Source: a virus. From it: a DNA stretch of 35,682 nt. The notes under the pieces are model-generated. The model saw only the letters and a list, made by a program, of their open reading frames with translations, searched no databases and was not told the origin of the DNA. Below are positions 8,625-16,042 of this stretch, piece by piece (position 1 is the stretch's first letter; each line of letters begins with the position of its first letter). The stretch spans positions 1 through 35,682 of the IMG/VR virus record IMGVR_UViG_3300045107_000882; one strand, 5' to 3'. Made by a program: the position numbers and the translations under genes.

Positions 8625-9002
8625 TTACGCTGCGTCGCGCACCAGGATGCCGAGGGCGACGAGTTGCGCTTCGGCGGCGGCCTTCTGCGGGGCGGTGATG
8701 CCGGCTGGCCAGATGAGCGCGCTGCGCGCGACGATGGCGTGGCGCAGGATGGCGATGGCGTCGTCGCGATCGATCAGCGTCGCGTCGGTGTCGGCCGCGA
8801 GCACGCCCACGGCCGTTTCGGTGCCGTCGGTCGCACTCGGCGCCAGGGCATACAGCTTGCCGTCGGCGGCCTTCCTGCCGAGCACGGTGCCGAGTTGCAG
8901 GTTCTGACCGGCGGCGACCGTCACGGTCTCGCGGGAATAGAGGTTCGGCGCTTCGTACTTCAGAAGATCGCCGAGATTCTTGGCTTGGGTGATGGCGGAC
9001 AT
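8625..9002 (-). CDS. Head decoration protein, lambda gpD family
   Basis: A 125-residue protein, ATG preceded by AAGGAG with six bases spacing. The sequence (LGDLLKYEAPNLYSRETVTVAAGQNLQLGTVLGRKAADGKLYAL..., ending ALIWPAGITAPQKAAAEAQLVALGILVRDAA) matches the gpD/HDPD family: an early SRE.vtv..G..l..GtVLG segment and a C-terminal A...L...GI.VR. Decoration trimers stabilise the expanded capsid. It lies between the protease/scaffold gene and the major capsid gene, as in lambda. Confidence 0.93.
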   Translation of the reverse strand: MSAITQAKNLGDLLKYEAPNLYSRETVTVAAGQNLQLGTVLGRKAADGKLYALAPSATDGTETAVGVLAADTDATLIDRDDAIAILRHAIVARSALIWPAGITAPQKAAAEAQLVALGILVRDAA

Positions 9003-9005
9003 GGC

Positions 9006-9347
9006 TTACTCCTTGCGGATGAGTTTCTTGATGGCGGCGACCACGGGCGAGGACTCGGGGCGCTCAGGGACGTCGGTGCCGGCTTCCGCCGTGATGGTGG
9101 AATGGATGGGCGTGGCGTCCGTCCGTGCGGCCTTGGCCTCGACCAGTACCCGGCGCACCTCGGCCTCGGTGTGGCCTCCGGCGATGAACTCGGCGGCCTT
9201 CTCGGGGCAGCCGGCGATCAGACACAGCTCGGCGATCGCCTGGGCGGATCGGGCGACTTCACGGCGGGCCTCGGCGACCCGCGCAGCCAACTGAGCGGCC
9301 GCCGCATCCACGCCGATCGTTTCGGGCAGTTCGTTTTCTGCTTGCAT
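9006..9347 (-). CDS. Nested scaffold protein from internal start (lambda Nu3-like)
   Basis: Inside the protease gene an in-frame ATG at 9347-9345 (MQAENELPETIGVDAAAAQL) is preceded by a perfect AAGGAGG with five bases spacing, a stronger ribosome site than that of the full gene. It would give a 113-residue Ala/Glu-rich helical protein equal to the protease C-terminus. This copies lambda, where Nu3 starts within C and is the main scaffold for capsid assembly. The preceding residues (EALPTKEES) read as a linker. Expression is inferred from the ribosome site. Confidence 0.8.
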   Translation of the reverse strand: MQAENELPETIGVDAAAAQLAARVAEARREVARSAQAIAELCLIAGCPEKAAEFIAGGHTEAEVRRVLVEAKAARTDATPIHSTITAEAGTDVPERPESSPVVAAIKKLIRKE

Positions 9348-10238
9348 GGATTCCTCCTTGGTTGGGAGCGCCGCCTCGGTTCGAGTGCCTGCCCGAGCCT
9401 GAGGCGGCTTGCGGCTTCGGGAGCTGAGGAAAGTCGAGAATTCGGAAAGCGTCGCCTCCAGCGTGCCGACGGCGTCGGCGAGACCCGATGCAACGGCGTT
9501 CGGGCCGAAGTAGAGGGCGGCTTCCGTCGCGCGTACCGCCGTCTCCGGCAGTCCGCGCATGGCGGCAACAAAGCCGACGAAGAGGTCGTAGAGCCGGTCG
9601 ACCTCGGACTGGAGTTCGGCCTTCGCGGTGTCGGTGAGCGGCTCGTGCGGCGAGAAGTCGTTCTTGTGCCGGCCCGCCGTGATGGCCGTGTAGCGGTAGC
9701 CCTCGTTGGCATCCTTCACCGACTGGTCGATGTGCAGGGCGATGACGCCGATCGAGCCGACACCGCCGGTCTCGGTGACGACGAGGCGTTCGGCGGCAGA
9801 TGCGATGGCGTACGCCGCCGAGAAGGCGGCATCGTCGGCCACGGCCCACACGGGTTTCACGGCGGCGGCCTCGCGCACGCGGCGGGCGAGTTCGAAGCTG
9901 CCGGAAGCCTCGCCGCCCGGCGAATCGACATCGAGCAAGATGCCCGCGATGCTCGGGTCGGCCAGCGCCGTATCGAGCATCGCGCCGATGTCCTGGTAGC
10001 TGGTGAGCCCCGATGCCGCGTCCAACCCCAAGGTGCGCTTCACCAGGGTACCGTGGATCGGGATCACGGCAATGCCAGGCATCGAAAGAGGCGTGCTGCG
10101 CGGCGGCGGTACGGCAAGTTCTACAGTCGGCGTTTGGATGTCGAGCCGATGGCCGATCGCGGCCAGGATCACGTCGAGCTTGGCGCGATGGACGAGCAGC
10201 GGCGTCCCGAAGATGCGGGAGGCGAGGTGGGGCAGCAT
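9006..10238 (-). CDS. S49 family capsid maturation protease with C-terminal scaffold (lambda gpC-like)
   Basis: A 410-residue protein. Residues about 50-260 form a SppA/S49-type protease domain: IPIHGTLVKR (60-68), DVDSPGGEASG (103-113), the catalytic Ser at about 140 in DDAAFSAAYAIA, the GGVGSIGV loop (158-165) and the partner Lys at about 192 in GRHKNDFSP. The C-terminal 110 residues are Ala/Glu-rich, helical scaffold sequence. The protease clears scaffold and processes the portal in lambda-like heads. An internal in-frame start gives a separate scaffold (next entry). The gene lies between the portal gene and gpD; the ParDE-type pair has been inserted on its upstream side. Confidence 0.93.
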   Translation of the reverse strand: MLPHLASRIFGTPLLVHRAKLDVILAAIGHRLDIQTPTVELAVPPPRSTPLSMPGIAVIPIHGTLVKRTLGLDAASGLTSYQDIGAMLDTALADPSIAGILLDVDSPGGEASGSFELARRVREAAAVKPVWAVADDAAFSAAYAIASAAERLVVTETGGVGSIGVIALHIDQSVKDANEGYRYTAITAGRHKNDFSPHEPLTDTAKAELQSEVDRLYDLFVGFVAAMRGLPETAVRATEAALYFGPNAVASGLADAVGTLEATLSEFSTFLSSRSRKPPQARAGTRTEAALPTKEESMQAENELPETIGVDAAAAQLAARVAEARREVARSAQAIAELCLIAGCPEKAAEFIAGGHTEAEVRRVLVEAKAARTDATPIHSTITAEAGTDVPERPESSPVVAAIKKLIRKE

Positions 10239-10241
10239 GGG

Positions 10242-10270
10242 TTGAACTCCTGTGGAGGGGTTACTACAAT
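10242..10270 (+). promoter_or_regulatory. Sigma-70-type promoter of the ParDE-like toxin-antitoxin pair
   Basis: TTGAAC (10242-10247) and TACAAT (10265-10270) are separated by exactly 17 bases and lie about 40 bases before the antitoxin ATG. They lie in the only non-coding gap between the protease start and the antitoxin. The -10 box overlaps the dyad listed next. Confidence 0.7.
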
Positions 10271-10278
10271 TGTGGTAA
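10261..10278 (+). promoter_or_regulatory. Probable antitoxin operator (near-perfect 18-bp palindrome over the -10)
   Basis: TTACTACAATTGTGGTAA is an 18-bp dyad in which 8 of 9 base pairs match. It covers the -10 hexamer of the toxin-antitoxin promoter. Antitoxins of type II systems commonly autorepress by binding such sites, so this is the likely operator. Confidence 0.65.
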
Positions 10279-10309
10279 GCTGTTTCCGCTTGAATAGACA
10301 GGTGACGCC

Positions 10310-10543
10310 ATGACGACTTCGACCTCCATCCGCATCGACCAGAAGCTCTATGACCAAGCTCGCGTTGAGGCGCTGGCCGAGCATCGGACCATTGCCGGTC
10401 AGGTCGAGTACTGGGCCAAGATCGGACGTGCCGCCCTGGACAACCCCGATCTGCCGGTCAGTTTCATCGCCGAATCCCTGGCATCGATGGCCGAACCTCG
10501 TGAGGACGCCACGCCCTTCGTGCCCAGAAGCCGGCGTCGATGA
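10310..10543 (+). CDS. ParD-like antitoxin
   Basis: A 77-residue protein, MTTSTSIRIDQKLYDQARVEAL, then EHRTIAGQVEYWAKIGRAALDNPDLPVSFI, closely following the ParD_like antitoxin family: a ribbon-helix-helix N-terminal strand and helices, then a disordered C-terminus ending TPFVPRSRRR that would wrap the toxin. It overlaps the toxin gene by four bases (ATGA). It is on the opposite strand to the surrounding head genes and has its own promoter, which marks it as an inserted moron. It should repress its own promoter and neutralise the toxin. Confidence 0.88.
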   Translation: MTTSTSIRIDQKLYDQARVEALAEHRTIAGQVEYWAKIGRAALDNPDLPVSFIAESLASMAEPREDATPFVPRSRRR

Positions 10544-10821
10544 ACTACGCCCTCAAGCAGACCCGCCGCTTCGCCCGCGCCTACAAGAAGCTCCACGACA
10601 ACATCGCCGCCGATGTCGATGCCGCCACGGAGGTCGTAGCGGCCGATCCCACCGTAGGGGAACGCAAGAAAGGCGACCTGGCCGATCTGTTTGTCTACAA
10701 GTTCCGCAGCCAGAATCAGCTCTACCTCCTCGGCTATACCGTCGATGAAGGTGTTCGCCTCGTCTATCTCGAGGCTGTCGGGCCTCACGAAAACTTCTAT
10801 CGGGATCTCAAGCGCTCGTAG
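10540..10821 (+). CDS. RelE/ParE-family toxin
   Basis: A 93-residue basic protein, MNYALKQTRRFARAYKKLHDNI, with the family's C-terminal half DLADLFVYKFRSQNQLYLLGYTVDEGVRLVYLEAVGPHENFYRDLKR. The order antitoxin then toxin with a 4-base overlap is typical. Whether it is a ribosome-dependent mRNase (RelE) or a gyrase poison (ParE) cannot be told from sequence alone. Its 3' end overlaps the 3' end of the portal gene by 14 bases on the opposite strand, so no terminator fits between them. Confidence 0.88.
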   Translation: MNYALKQTRRFARAYKKLHDNIAADVDAATEVVAADPTVGERKKGDLADLFVYKFRSQNQLYLLGYTVDEGVRLVYLEAVGPHENFYRDLKRS

Positions 10822-12301
10822 CCGCATCCGCTGACTCCGCATCCTGGGGCTGTGCGGTTTCAGCGGGTCCCCCTGTGTCGTGGCGCGGATCCGAATCAAA
10901 AACCAATCCGAGCGCATCGGCACGAGCGTTGTCGGCGGCGATCTCCCTGTCGACGTCCTCGGCGTCGTAGCCGTAGGCCGAGATCGCCTCCGAGCGGCTC
11001 ATGAGCCCGGCGCGGATGGCGAGCTTCATGGCATTGAACTCCTTCTGCGGATCGACCCACTGCCAGCCCTGGGGGATCCACTTGGCGGCCTGGTACTCGC
11101 GCCGGCGACGACCGTAGCCGGGCAAGGTCAGCGCACCTTCGAGCACCGCCTGGTCCATCCAGGCCCGCCAGATGGGGCGGCAGAGCTGATGGACGATCAC
11201 GCCGTGCTGGATGGCCTCGCAGCGGCGGCGGAACTCCAGCAGCCCAGCGCGGATCGACGAGTAGTTCACCTGGGTGAGATCGCCCGTGAGCATCTCGTAG
11301 GTGATGCCCATGGCGGCGGCCACCGCCCGGAACTGCTGGCGCATGAATTCGGCGTAGGAACTGCCAACGTCGGCCGGAGCGGAGAACTTGATGTCCTCGC
11401 CCGGCTCCAGAATTTGCAGGGTGCCTGGTTCGAGCCCGGCCAGTGCCACGCCATTGGCGTCCGACAGTCCTTCGCCCATCAGGTTGTCCTCGGGGGCCAG
11501 TCGCGTGATGAAACCGGCGAACATCGCGGCGGTCTTCTTGCGCACCAGTTCGGCATCGTCGTACTGGTCGAGCTCGTTCAACTTCACCAGGGCACGAGCC
11601 AACCAGGGCTCGCCGCGGATCTGCCCAGGGCGCAGCGGCCGGAAGAGATGGATTACCTCGGAGGCATCCACCCGCACCGTGTCGATGCCGCCGGCGCCGG
11701 ACATGGGGGCGAGACCACCATCGTTCGGATGGGAGCGGTAGAGGTGGTAGGCCACCCGACGCCCCAGCCGGTCGAACTCGATGCCGGCGCGGATGAGGTT
11801 GCCGGAAGGCAATTCCCGGTTCATCGCCAGCGGCAGATGCTCGGCCTCCAGCACCTGGATTTGCAGCGCCACCGGCAGCCCGTCCTCCGGACGGCGCCAG
11901 CGCAGACGCACGATCGCCTCGCCGCCCTCCAGCATGGCCCGACAGGCGAGCGCCTGCAGGCCGTAGAAATCGGTGAGCCCGGCCGCATCGGCGACCTCGC
12001 ACCAATCCCACCACAAATGCTGGATGGCTTCGCGCTGGGCCGCATCGCCCACCATGCTCTGCGGCTTGATGCCGGTGCCGATGGCGTTGGCCACGAAAGC
12101 CTCGATGCCGGCGGCCGCCCAGGCATTGCGCCGCACAAGGTCGCGGCTCTTGGCGCGCAGTTGTTCCTGCGTGTAGGCGAGCGCCGCCACCGCGCCAGGG
12201 TTGGGAACCGACCAGGCGAGCGTGCGCCGGCCGAGGCCCGCACCGTCATAGATGGGCGTACCGCCGAAAACGCGGCGTTTGATGGTTCCAAACCAGCCCA
12301 T
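10808..12301 (-). CDS. Phage portal protein, lambda gpB family
   Basis: A 497-residue protein. It shows the lambda-portal pattern: an early SRDLVRRNAWAAAGIEAFVANAIGTGIKPQS segment (about 52-82), VLEAEHLPL (148-156), EVIHLFRPLRPGQIRGEPWLA (about 214-234), LNELDQYDDAELVRKKTAAMFAGFI (about 241-265), and AMGITYEMLTGDLTQVNYSSIRAGLLEFRRR. The portal dodecamer is the DNA channel at the capsid vertex and docks the terminase. ATG overlaps the gpW stop as TGATG. The C-terminus is low complexity (Ala/Asp/Glu) and its last codons overlap the ParDE toxin gene antisense, suggesting that the insertion was placed with little damage to the portal. Confidence 0.95.
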   Translation of the reverse strand: MGWFGTIKRRVFGGTPIYDGAGLGRRTLAWSVPNPGAVAALAYTQEQLRAKSRDLVRRNAWAAAGIEAFVANAIGTGIKPQSMVGDAAQREAIQHLWWDWCEVADAAGLTDFYGLQALACRAMLEGGEAIVRLRWRRPEDGLPVALQIQVLEAEHLPLAMNRELPSGNLIRAGIEFDRLGRRVAYHLYRSHPNDGGLAPMSGAGGIDTVRVDASEVIHLFRPLRPGQIRGEPWLARALVKLNELDQYDDAELVRKKTAAMFAGFITRLAPEDNLMGEGLSDANGVALAGLEPGTLQILEPGEDIKFSAPADVGSSYAEFMRQQFRAVAAAMGITYEMLTGDLTQVNYSSIRAGLLEFRRRCEAIQHGVIVHQLCRPIWRAWMDQAVLEGALTLPGYGRRRREYQAAKWIPQGWQWVDPQKEFNAMKLAIRAGLMSRSEAISAYGYDAEDVDREIAADNARADALGLVFDSDPRHDTGGPAETAQPQDAESADAATSA

Positions 12302-12531
12302 CAGAAACCCTTCCCGGTCGTCACCCGGATCTGGCGCGGCGCACGCGGATAGAGACCCGTGGCCACGGCATCCTTGTGCATGGCCGCCTCGACCTCGGCG
12401 ATGGCTGCTTTGAGTTCTTCGACCGTACGGTACTCGACCGTTTTGTCGCCGAAGGTGACGCGCTTCTCGCCACGGGCCAAGCTATCGCGCAGGGCCTGCA
12501 ACTGGGCTTCGGTGTAGGTCGGCGTGCTCAT
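12301..12531 (-). CDS. Head-tail joining protein, lambda gpW family
   Basis: A 76-residue protein from ATG at 12531 (overlapping the previous stop as ATGA). MSTPTYTEAQLQALRDSLARGEKRVTFGDKTVEYRTVEELKAAI is the gpW signature: helix, beta-hairpin around VTFGDKTVEYRT, helix. gpW stabilises DNA in the filled head and readies it for FII. A longer open frame runs far upstream in the same phase but is an antisense-like shadow of TerL. Confidence 0.93.
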   Translation of the reverse strand: MSTPTYTEAQLQALRDSLARGEKRVTFGDKTVEYRTVEELKAAIAEVEAAMHKDAVATGLYPRAPRQIRVTTGKGF

Positions 12532-12917
12532 CGATAGACCACCAGGTTGAGTTCGGTCGTATCGGCCAATGACCCGCTGTTCGAGGTGCAAACGATCTCG
12601 AGGCTGGCGGCCGTCTTGCCGTCGGTCGTCGTGCGCGCCGCAGCGACCCGGATGGTGCTCGTCGAATTGCTGCGGGCAGCCGCCACCCAGCAATAATCCG
12701 TGTCGGCGAAGGGCGTGGCGAAGGTGACGCGGTAGCGGCCGGCGACCAGACGCGTCACCGAAGCGACGTTGTGCGCGGCACGAAGCTGGATCGTCCCGCC
12801 CACGTAGCCGAAGTTCGCCCAGGCCCGCGCGAGCCCGGGATGATCGGGACGGATCAGCCCCTTGATCTCGGTCCCGATGCGGGCGGCGAGCGCGGAGAGT
12901 TGCGCGACCAGGCTCAT
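12528..12917 (-). CDS. Fibre-like phage protein (small)
   Basis: A 129-residue protein, MSLVAQLSALAARIGTEIKGLIRPDHPGLARAWANFGYVGGTIQLRAAHNVASVTRL. The first 20 residues look like the start of tail-fibre proteins, and the remainder (GRYRVTFATPFADTDYCWVAAARSNSTSTIRVAAART, then LNLVVYR) resembles C-terminal fibre-tip/lectin-like domains. A GTG at 12920 directly abuts the preceding stop; the ATG at 12917 is more fibre-like. It sits between the larger fibre-like gene and gpW, deep inside the head module, not in the tail region. A head-fibre or capsid-surface role is possible (inference). Confidence 0.72.
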   Translation of the reverse strand: MSLVAQLSALAARIGTEIKGLIRPDHPGLARAWANFGYVGGTIQLRAAHNVASVTRLVAGRYRVTFATPFADTDYCWVAAARSNSTSTIRVAAARTTTDGKTAASLEIVCTSNSGSLADTTELNLVVYR

Positions 12918-12920
12918 CAC

Positions 12921-13412
12921 TTACACCAGGGCCGCGTTGAAGATCGCCACGAAGTCGGTGTTGACGTCTCCGATGTCGGCGGCGGCCACCGCGCCGATAT
13001 TGTCGCGGGCCTGCTGCTGTTCGACCACCGTCAGCGTCTGGGCTGCGTCGAAGCGCACCCGCTTGTCGATGGCGGTGGTGAGTGCGGCGATGCCGGTCTG
13101 GTCGTTCTGCAACGCCTGCTGCAGTTCCAGCAGGGTGTCGTAGGCCGGGTCGGCACCACCCAAGATGTCGGCCTTGAGCGCATCGAGCAGGGTGACGACC
13201 TTGTTCGATGAATACGTAGTCGTCGTCGACACATGCAAATCGTCGATGGCCACGGCCGTGATGATCGCGGCCTTCAGTTCGTTGATCGCCGCGACCAGGC
13301 TCGACTTGTCGGTGGTGGTCAGGTTGGTCAGCGTGCCGGTGCGGCCCTTGACGGTGTTGAATTCCTCGGCGACGCGCAGGACGAAGCTGTTGAGTTGGGT
13401 TTGCAGACTCAT
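12921..13412 (-). CDS. Fibre-like phage protein (helical shaft candidate)
   Basis: A 163-residue protein. The ATG at 13412 has AAGGAG nine bases upstream; a second ATG at 13421 abuts that site and is unlikely. MSLQTQLNSFVLRVAEEFNTVKGRTGTLTNLTTTDKSSLVAAINELKAAI is the style of T4/prophage tail-fibre proteins, then QTGIAALTTAIDKRVRFDAAQTLTVVEQQQARDNIGA, a motif common in fibre shafts (aQtLt..eq.qAr.NIGA). Together with the following small gene it makes a two-gene fibre cassette between TerL and gpW. Tail fibres normally map at the other end of the late operon. Confidence 0.75.
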   Translation of the reverse strand: MSLQTQLNSFVLRVAEEFNTVKGRTGTLTNLTTTDKSSLVAAINELKAAIITAVAIDDLHVSTTTTYSSNKVVTLLDALKADILGGADPAYDTLLELQQALQNDQTGIAALTTAIDKRVRFDAAQTLTVVEQQQARDNIGAVAAADIGDVNTDFVAIFNAALV

Positions 13413-13433
13413 GGGAAACATCTCCTTCAGGTT

Positions 13434-15407
13434 TCAGGAAAGCCAGCGGCTCTTGATCACGCGCCGGCTCGTTCTCGGGGCTCCAGAAGCAGCAAGGCCA
13501 CCTCGCTGGGTGGCCTCGTTGATCGAACCGCTCGTTGTGTCCGCGTCGGTAGGCGGCGGCAGCCCGAGCTGTCGTTCCAGTTCGCGCCAGTGCCGCTCCT
13601 CGAAGCGGTCGAGGCCGGCGGCACTCGCCGCCGCGCGGGCATACACGTAGCAGTCGAGCGCCTCGTTGCGCTCGCGCATCTTCTGCCACTCCCGGATAGC
13701 GAAGCCGTTGCGATCGCGCCGGGTGACGAGCTGCTCGGCGCAGAGCTGCTGGACGAACTCGGCATCGACCCTGGGCAGATGCACAAAGCCGGCGGGGTAA
13801 CGGATCGTGACGCCGTCGTCGGCCACGTCCGCGCTCTTCCTCAGGTTGTTGTAGAACTCCAGCTTGGCGATGCCGGCGGCGACCGAGAACACCTTGATGC
13901 CCCGGCGCAGCTTCTTGCCGCCCCGGGAAAGATCGACCGCCGTCGGCGTGCCGATCAAGGCCGCGCCCCCCATCGTTCCACTTCTCACGCCCTTGACGGC
14001 CATCAGGCGGGGATCGCGGGCCAGCCGCACGAAGCTGTAGGCCTCCTGTGTGGCGAAGCCGGTATCCAGGGCAAACCTGGCGAGTGGCAACTGCGCCCCG
14101 GAAGCGTGCGTCCAGGTCTCGGCGATCAGCTCGGCCAGTCGTTTCCACACCGCGTCGCGGGCGGTATCACCCATCAGCACGCGATGCTCGACGAGCCAGG
14201 ACTCCTTGCCGCGCCCGAAGGCCCAGATGGAGGCCTCGATGCGATCCTTCTGCACGTCGGCCCCGCCCACCAGTAGCAGGCCGCCGGCCGGGATGCGTCC
14301 GAGGGGATAGTTCTCGCGCCGCTCGATCAGTCGCTGCCAGTCGGGCGCCTCGCCTTCCTCGACCCAGGTCTCGCCGAGTTCGGTGTTCTTGAAGGTCTTG
14401 ATGGCCGCCGCCGATCCGGATTCCTTGTTCACTGCGCTCTCCCAAGCGGCGGCAATCTCCCGCCAGCTACGCCAGCCCACCGGGCTGTAAAGGGACGACA
14501 GGTGGAAGCCCGCCGTCTTGGTTCCGTTCTCGGGGGCCATTGCGCGCCATTCGCCGTGCTCCAGCATCCAGGTCTTGTGGCTCTCCGGAATCGGTTCGTC
14601 GCACGCCTCGCACACGTAGGCCGCCGTCTCCGGCCGCCCCTTCTCCCAGCGCAGCTGCTCGAAACGCAGCCATTGCCGATGCGAGCAATGCGGGCAAGGC
14701 AGGAAGTAGCGACGCTGATCCGAAGCCTCGTACTCCCGCTCGATGCTGCTCGCCCCGGCGATGGTCGGCGTCGATACGATAAAGATCTTGCGCCGGGCGA
14801 AGGTGCGGGTGCGCGCCTCGGCGAGTGAAATCGCATCGCCCTCGCCATCGACGTCGGATGGGTAGCCGTCGACCTCGTCGAGGAACAGGTAGCGCACCGG
14901 CATCGAGCGCAGGCCCACGGCGCTGTTCGCGCCCGTCATCACCAGCACGCCGCCGCGAAACTCCTTCGCCAGGATGGTGTTGCCGGCATCGCGGCTGCGG
15001 GCCGGCGCGATCAGTTCGGCCAGCACCGGCGACTCCTCGATCAGCGGGTCGATGCGCTGCTTGGAGTTGCGCTTTGCCATCTCGACCGTGGGCGACACGG
15101 CCATCATCGGGCCGGGAGCGTGGTGGATCACGTAGCCGATCCAGTTGTTACCCATCTCGGTGGCCCCCAGCTGCGCCGCCTTCATGAACACGATCCGCTC
15201 GACCGCCGACATCGGCGACAGGCAGTCCATGATCGCCTTCAGGTACGGCGTGCGGCTGGTGCGCCAGCGGCCCGGTTCGGCCGAGGCCTTGCTGGAAAGC
15301 ATCCGGTGCCGGTCAGACCATTCGGACACGGTCAGCAGCGGATCGGGTGTCAGACCCTCGCGCCAGGCGCGCTCGATGTCGAGCGCCCCCTCGTAATCGA
15401 ATTCCAT
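13434..15407 (-). CDS. Terminase large subunit, lambda gpA family
   Basis: A 657-residue protein from ATG at 15407 (TGATG with TerS). It shows the gpA ATPase: a deviant Walker A KAAQLGATE (about 76-84), Walker B YLFLDEVD (173-180), and a coupling segment IVSTPTIAGAS. A CPHC ... CEAC zinc pair follows near 240-270. The nuclease domain has acidic motifs near VGGADVQKDRIEASIW and FALDTGFATQEAY. It packages DNA into the prohead through the portal and cuts at cos or pac sites. Length fits. The C-terminal tail (SGSINEATQRGGLAASGAPRTS) is low complexity. Confidence 0.95.
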   Translation of the reverse strand: MEFDYEGALDIERAWREGLTPDPLLTVSEWSDRHRMLSSKASAEPGRWRTSRTPYLKAIMDCLSPMSAVERIVFMKAAQLGATEMGNNWIGYVIHHAPGPMMAVSPTVEMAKRNSKQRIDPLIEESPVLAELIAPARSRDAGNTILAKEFRGGVLVMTGANSAVGLRSMPVRYLFLDEVDGYPSDVDGEGDAISLAEARTRTFARRKIFIVSTPTIAGASSIEREYEASDQRRYFLPCPHCSHRQWLRFEQLRWEKGRPETAAYVCEACDEPIPESHKTWMLEHGEWRAMAPENGTKTAGFHLSSLYSPVGWRSWREIAAAWESAVNKESGSAAAIKTFKNTELGETWVEEGEAPDWQRLIERRENYPLGRIPAGGLLLVGGADVQKDRIEASIWAFGRGKESWLVEHRVLMGDTARDAVWKRLAELIAETWTHASGAQLPLARFALDTGFATQEAYSFVRLARDPRLMAVKGVRSGTMGGAALIGTPTAVDLSRGGKKLRRGIKVFSVAAGIAKLEFYNNLRKSADVADDGVTIRYPAGFVHLPRVDAEFVQQLCAEQLVTRRDRNGFAIREWQKMRERNEALDCYVYARAAASAAGLDRFEERHWRELERQLGLPPPTDADTTSGSINEATQRGGLAASGAPRTSRRVIKSRWLS

Positions 15408-15946
15408 CAATCCACCCGCGGGCGCATCTCGCCCAGTTCCTGCAGGTGCTCGCGCACGGCGGTCTCCAGCGCGACGTGCAAGGTGTGCGCGTCGACATCC
15501 AGCTTCGCCGCCATCTGCGCCGAGATGCGCGCCGGCCAGTTGAGCCAGGCGTCCCGCTCGGCCCGCGCCAGCTTGAAGACGTGGGCGATGGCTTGCGGCC
15601 GGTCGACGAGCTCGCCCTTCAGGCGCGCCAGGCGCACCTTGTTGGTCTGGGCCTTGACCACCTCGTTGACGGTGCGCGCCTGCAGCAGCGACGTGCCGCC
15701 CGCATTCAATGCCGGAGCGACCGGTTCGCCGGCATGCCCCTTGACTGCGACCGTTTCAGCGCGGCGCTTGGTGCCCTCCTTGGGCATGTCGGAATTTTTC
15801 GCCCACTCCCGGTCGGCCTTGTCCGGATCGATGCTGCCGTCGGCCTCCGGCGTGATCCGCCCGGCACGAATAGCCTTGTGCACGGCGGTATCCGACACCC
15901 CTCGGTGCCGGGCGTAGGCGCGAATCGACAGTCCCATGATCTCCAT
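15407..15946 (-). CDS. Terminase small subunit (Nu1-like)
   Basis: A 179-residue protein. The N-terminus MGLSIRAYARHRGVSDTAVHKAIRAGRITPEADGSIDPDKADREWAKNS is a winged helix-turn-helix as in Nu1-type TerS; the middle is a linker, and the C-terminus (VRLARLKGELVDRPQAIAHVFKLARAERDAWLNWPARISAQMAA) forms the helical part that contacts TerL. It is coupled to TerL. Starts at 15946 (overlapping the stop of a 20-codon ORF) and 15937 (MGLSIRAY) are both possible. It should bind the packaging site, which I could not locate in the neighbouring 100 bases. Confidence 0.85.
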   Translation of the reverse strand: MEIMGLSIRAYARHRGVSDTAVHKAIRAGRITPEADGSIDPDKADREWAKNSDMPKEGTKRRAETVAVKGHAGEPVAPALNAGGTSLLQARTVNEVVKAQTNKVRLARLKGELVDRPQAIAHVFKLARAERDAWLNWPARISAQMAAKLDVDAHTLHVALETAVREHLQELGEMRPRVD

Positions 15947-16008
15947 CAAGCATTGGCGCGGCCCCCGATCAAATTCAGCTTGGCTTCTCTCTGGAACAGC
16001 GCGTTCAT
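15946..16008 (-). CDS. Possible 20-codon leader ORF coupled to TerS
   Basis: ATG at 16008 opens MNALFQREAKLNLIGGRANA and stops at 15948-15946 as TGATG with the TerS start. The same overlap style is used throughout this operon. It occupies the only gap between TerS and the divergent DUF3489 gene. It may be a translational leader or simply chance. Confidence 0.3.
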   Translation of the reverse strand: MNALFQREAKLNLIGGRANA

Positions 16009-16042
16009 GTCGTCACCATCAACCACCGCGAAGGAGCACGCC

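Noticed and set aside
12301-14148. 615-codon minus-strand frame spanning gpW and TerL
   Set aside because: Only the last 76 codons (gpW) are real; the rest is out-of-frame TerL and fibre sequence.
15950-16042. cos or pac packaging site
   Set aside because: The position is plausible, but I saw no recognisable cos-type nicking dyad or TerS-binding repeats.
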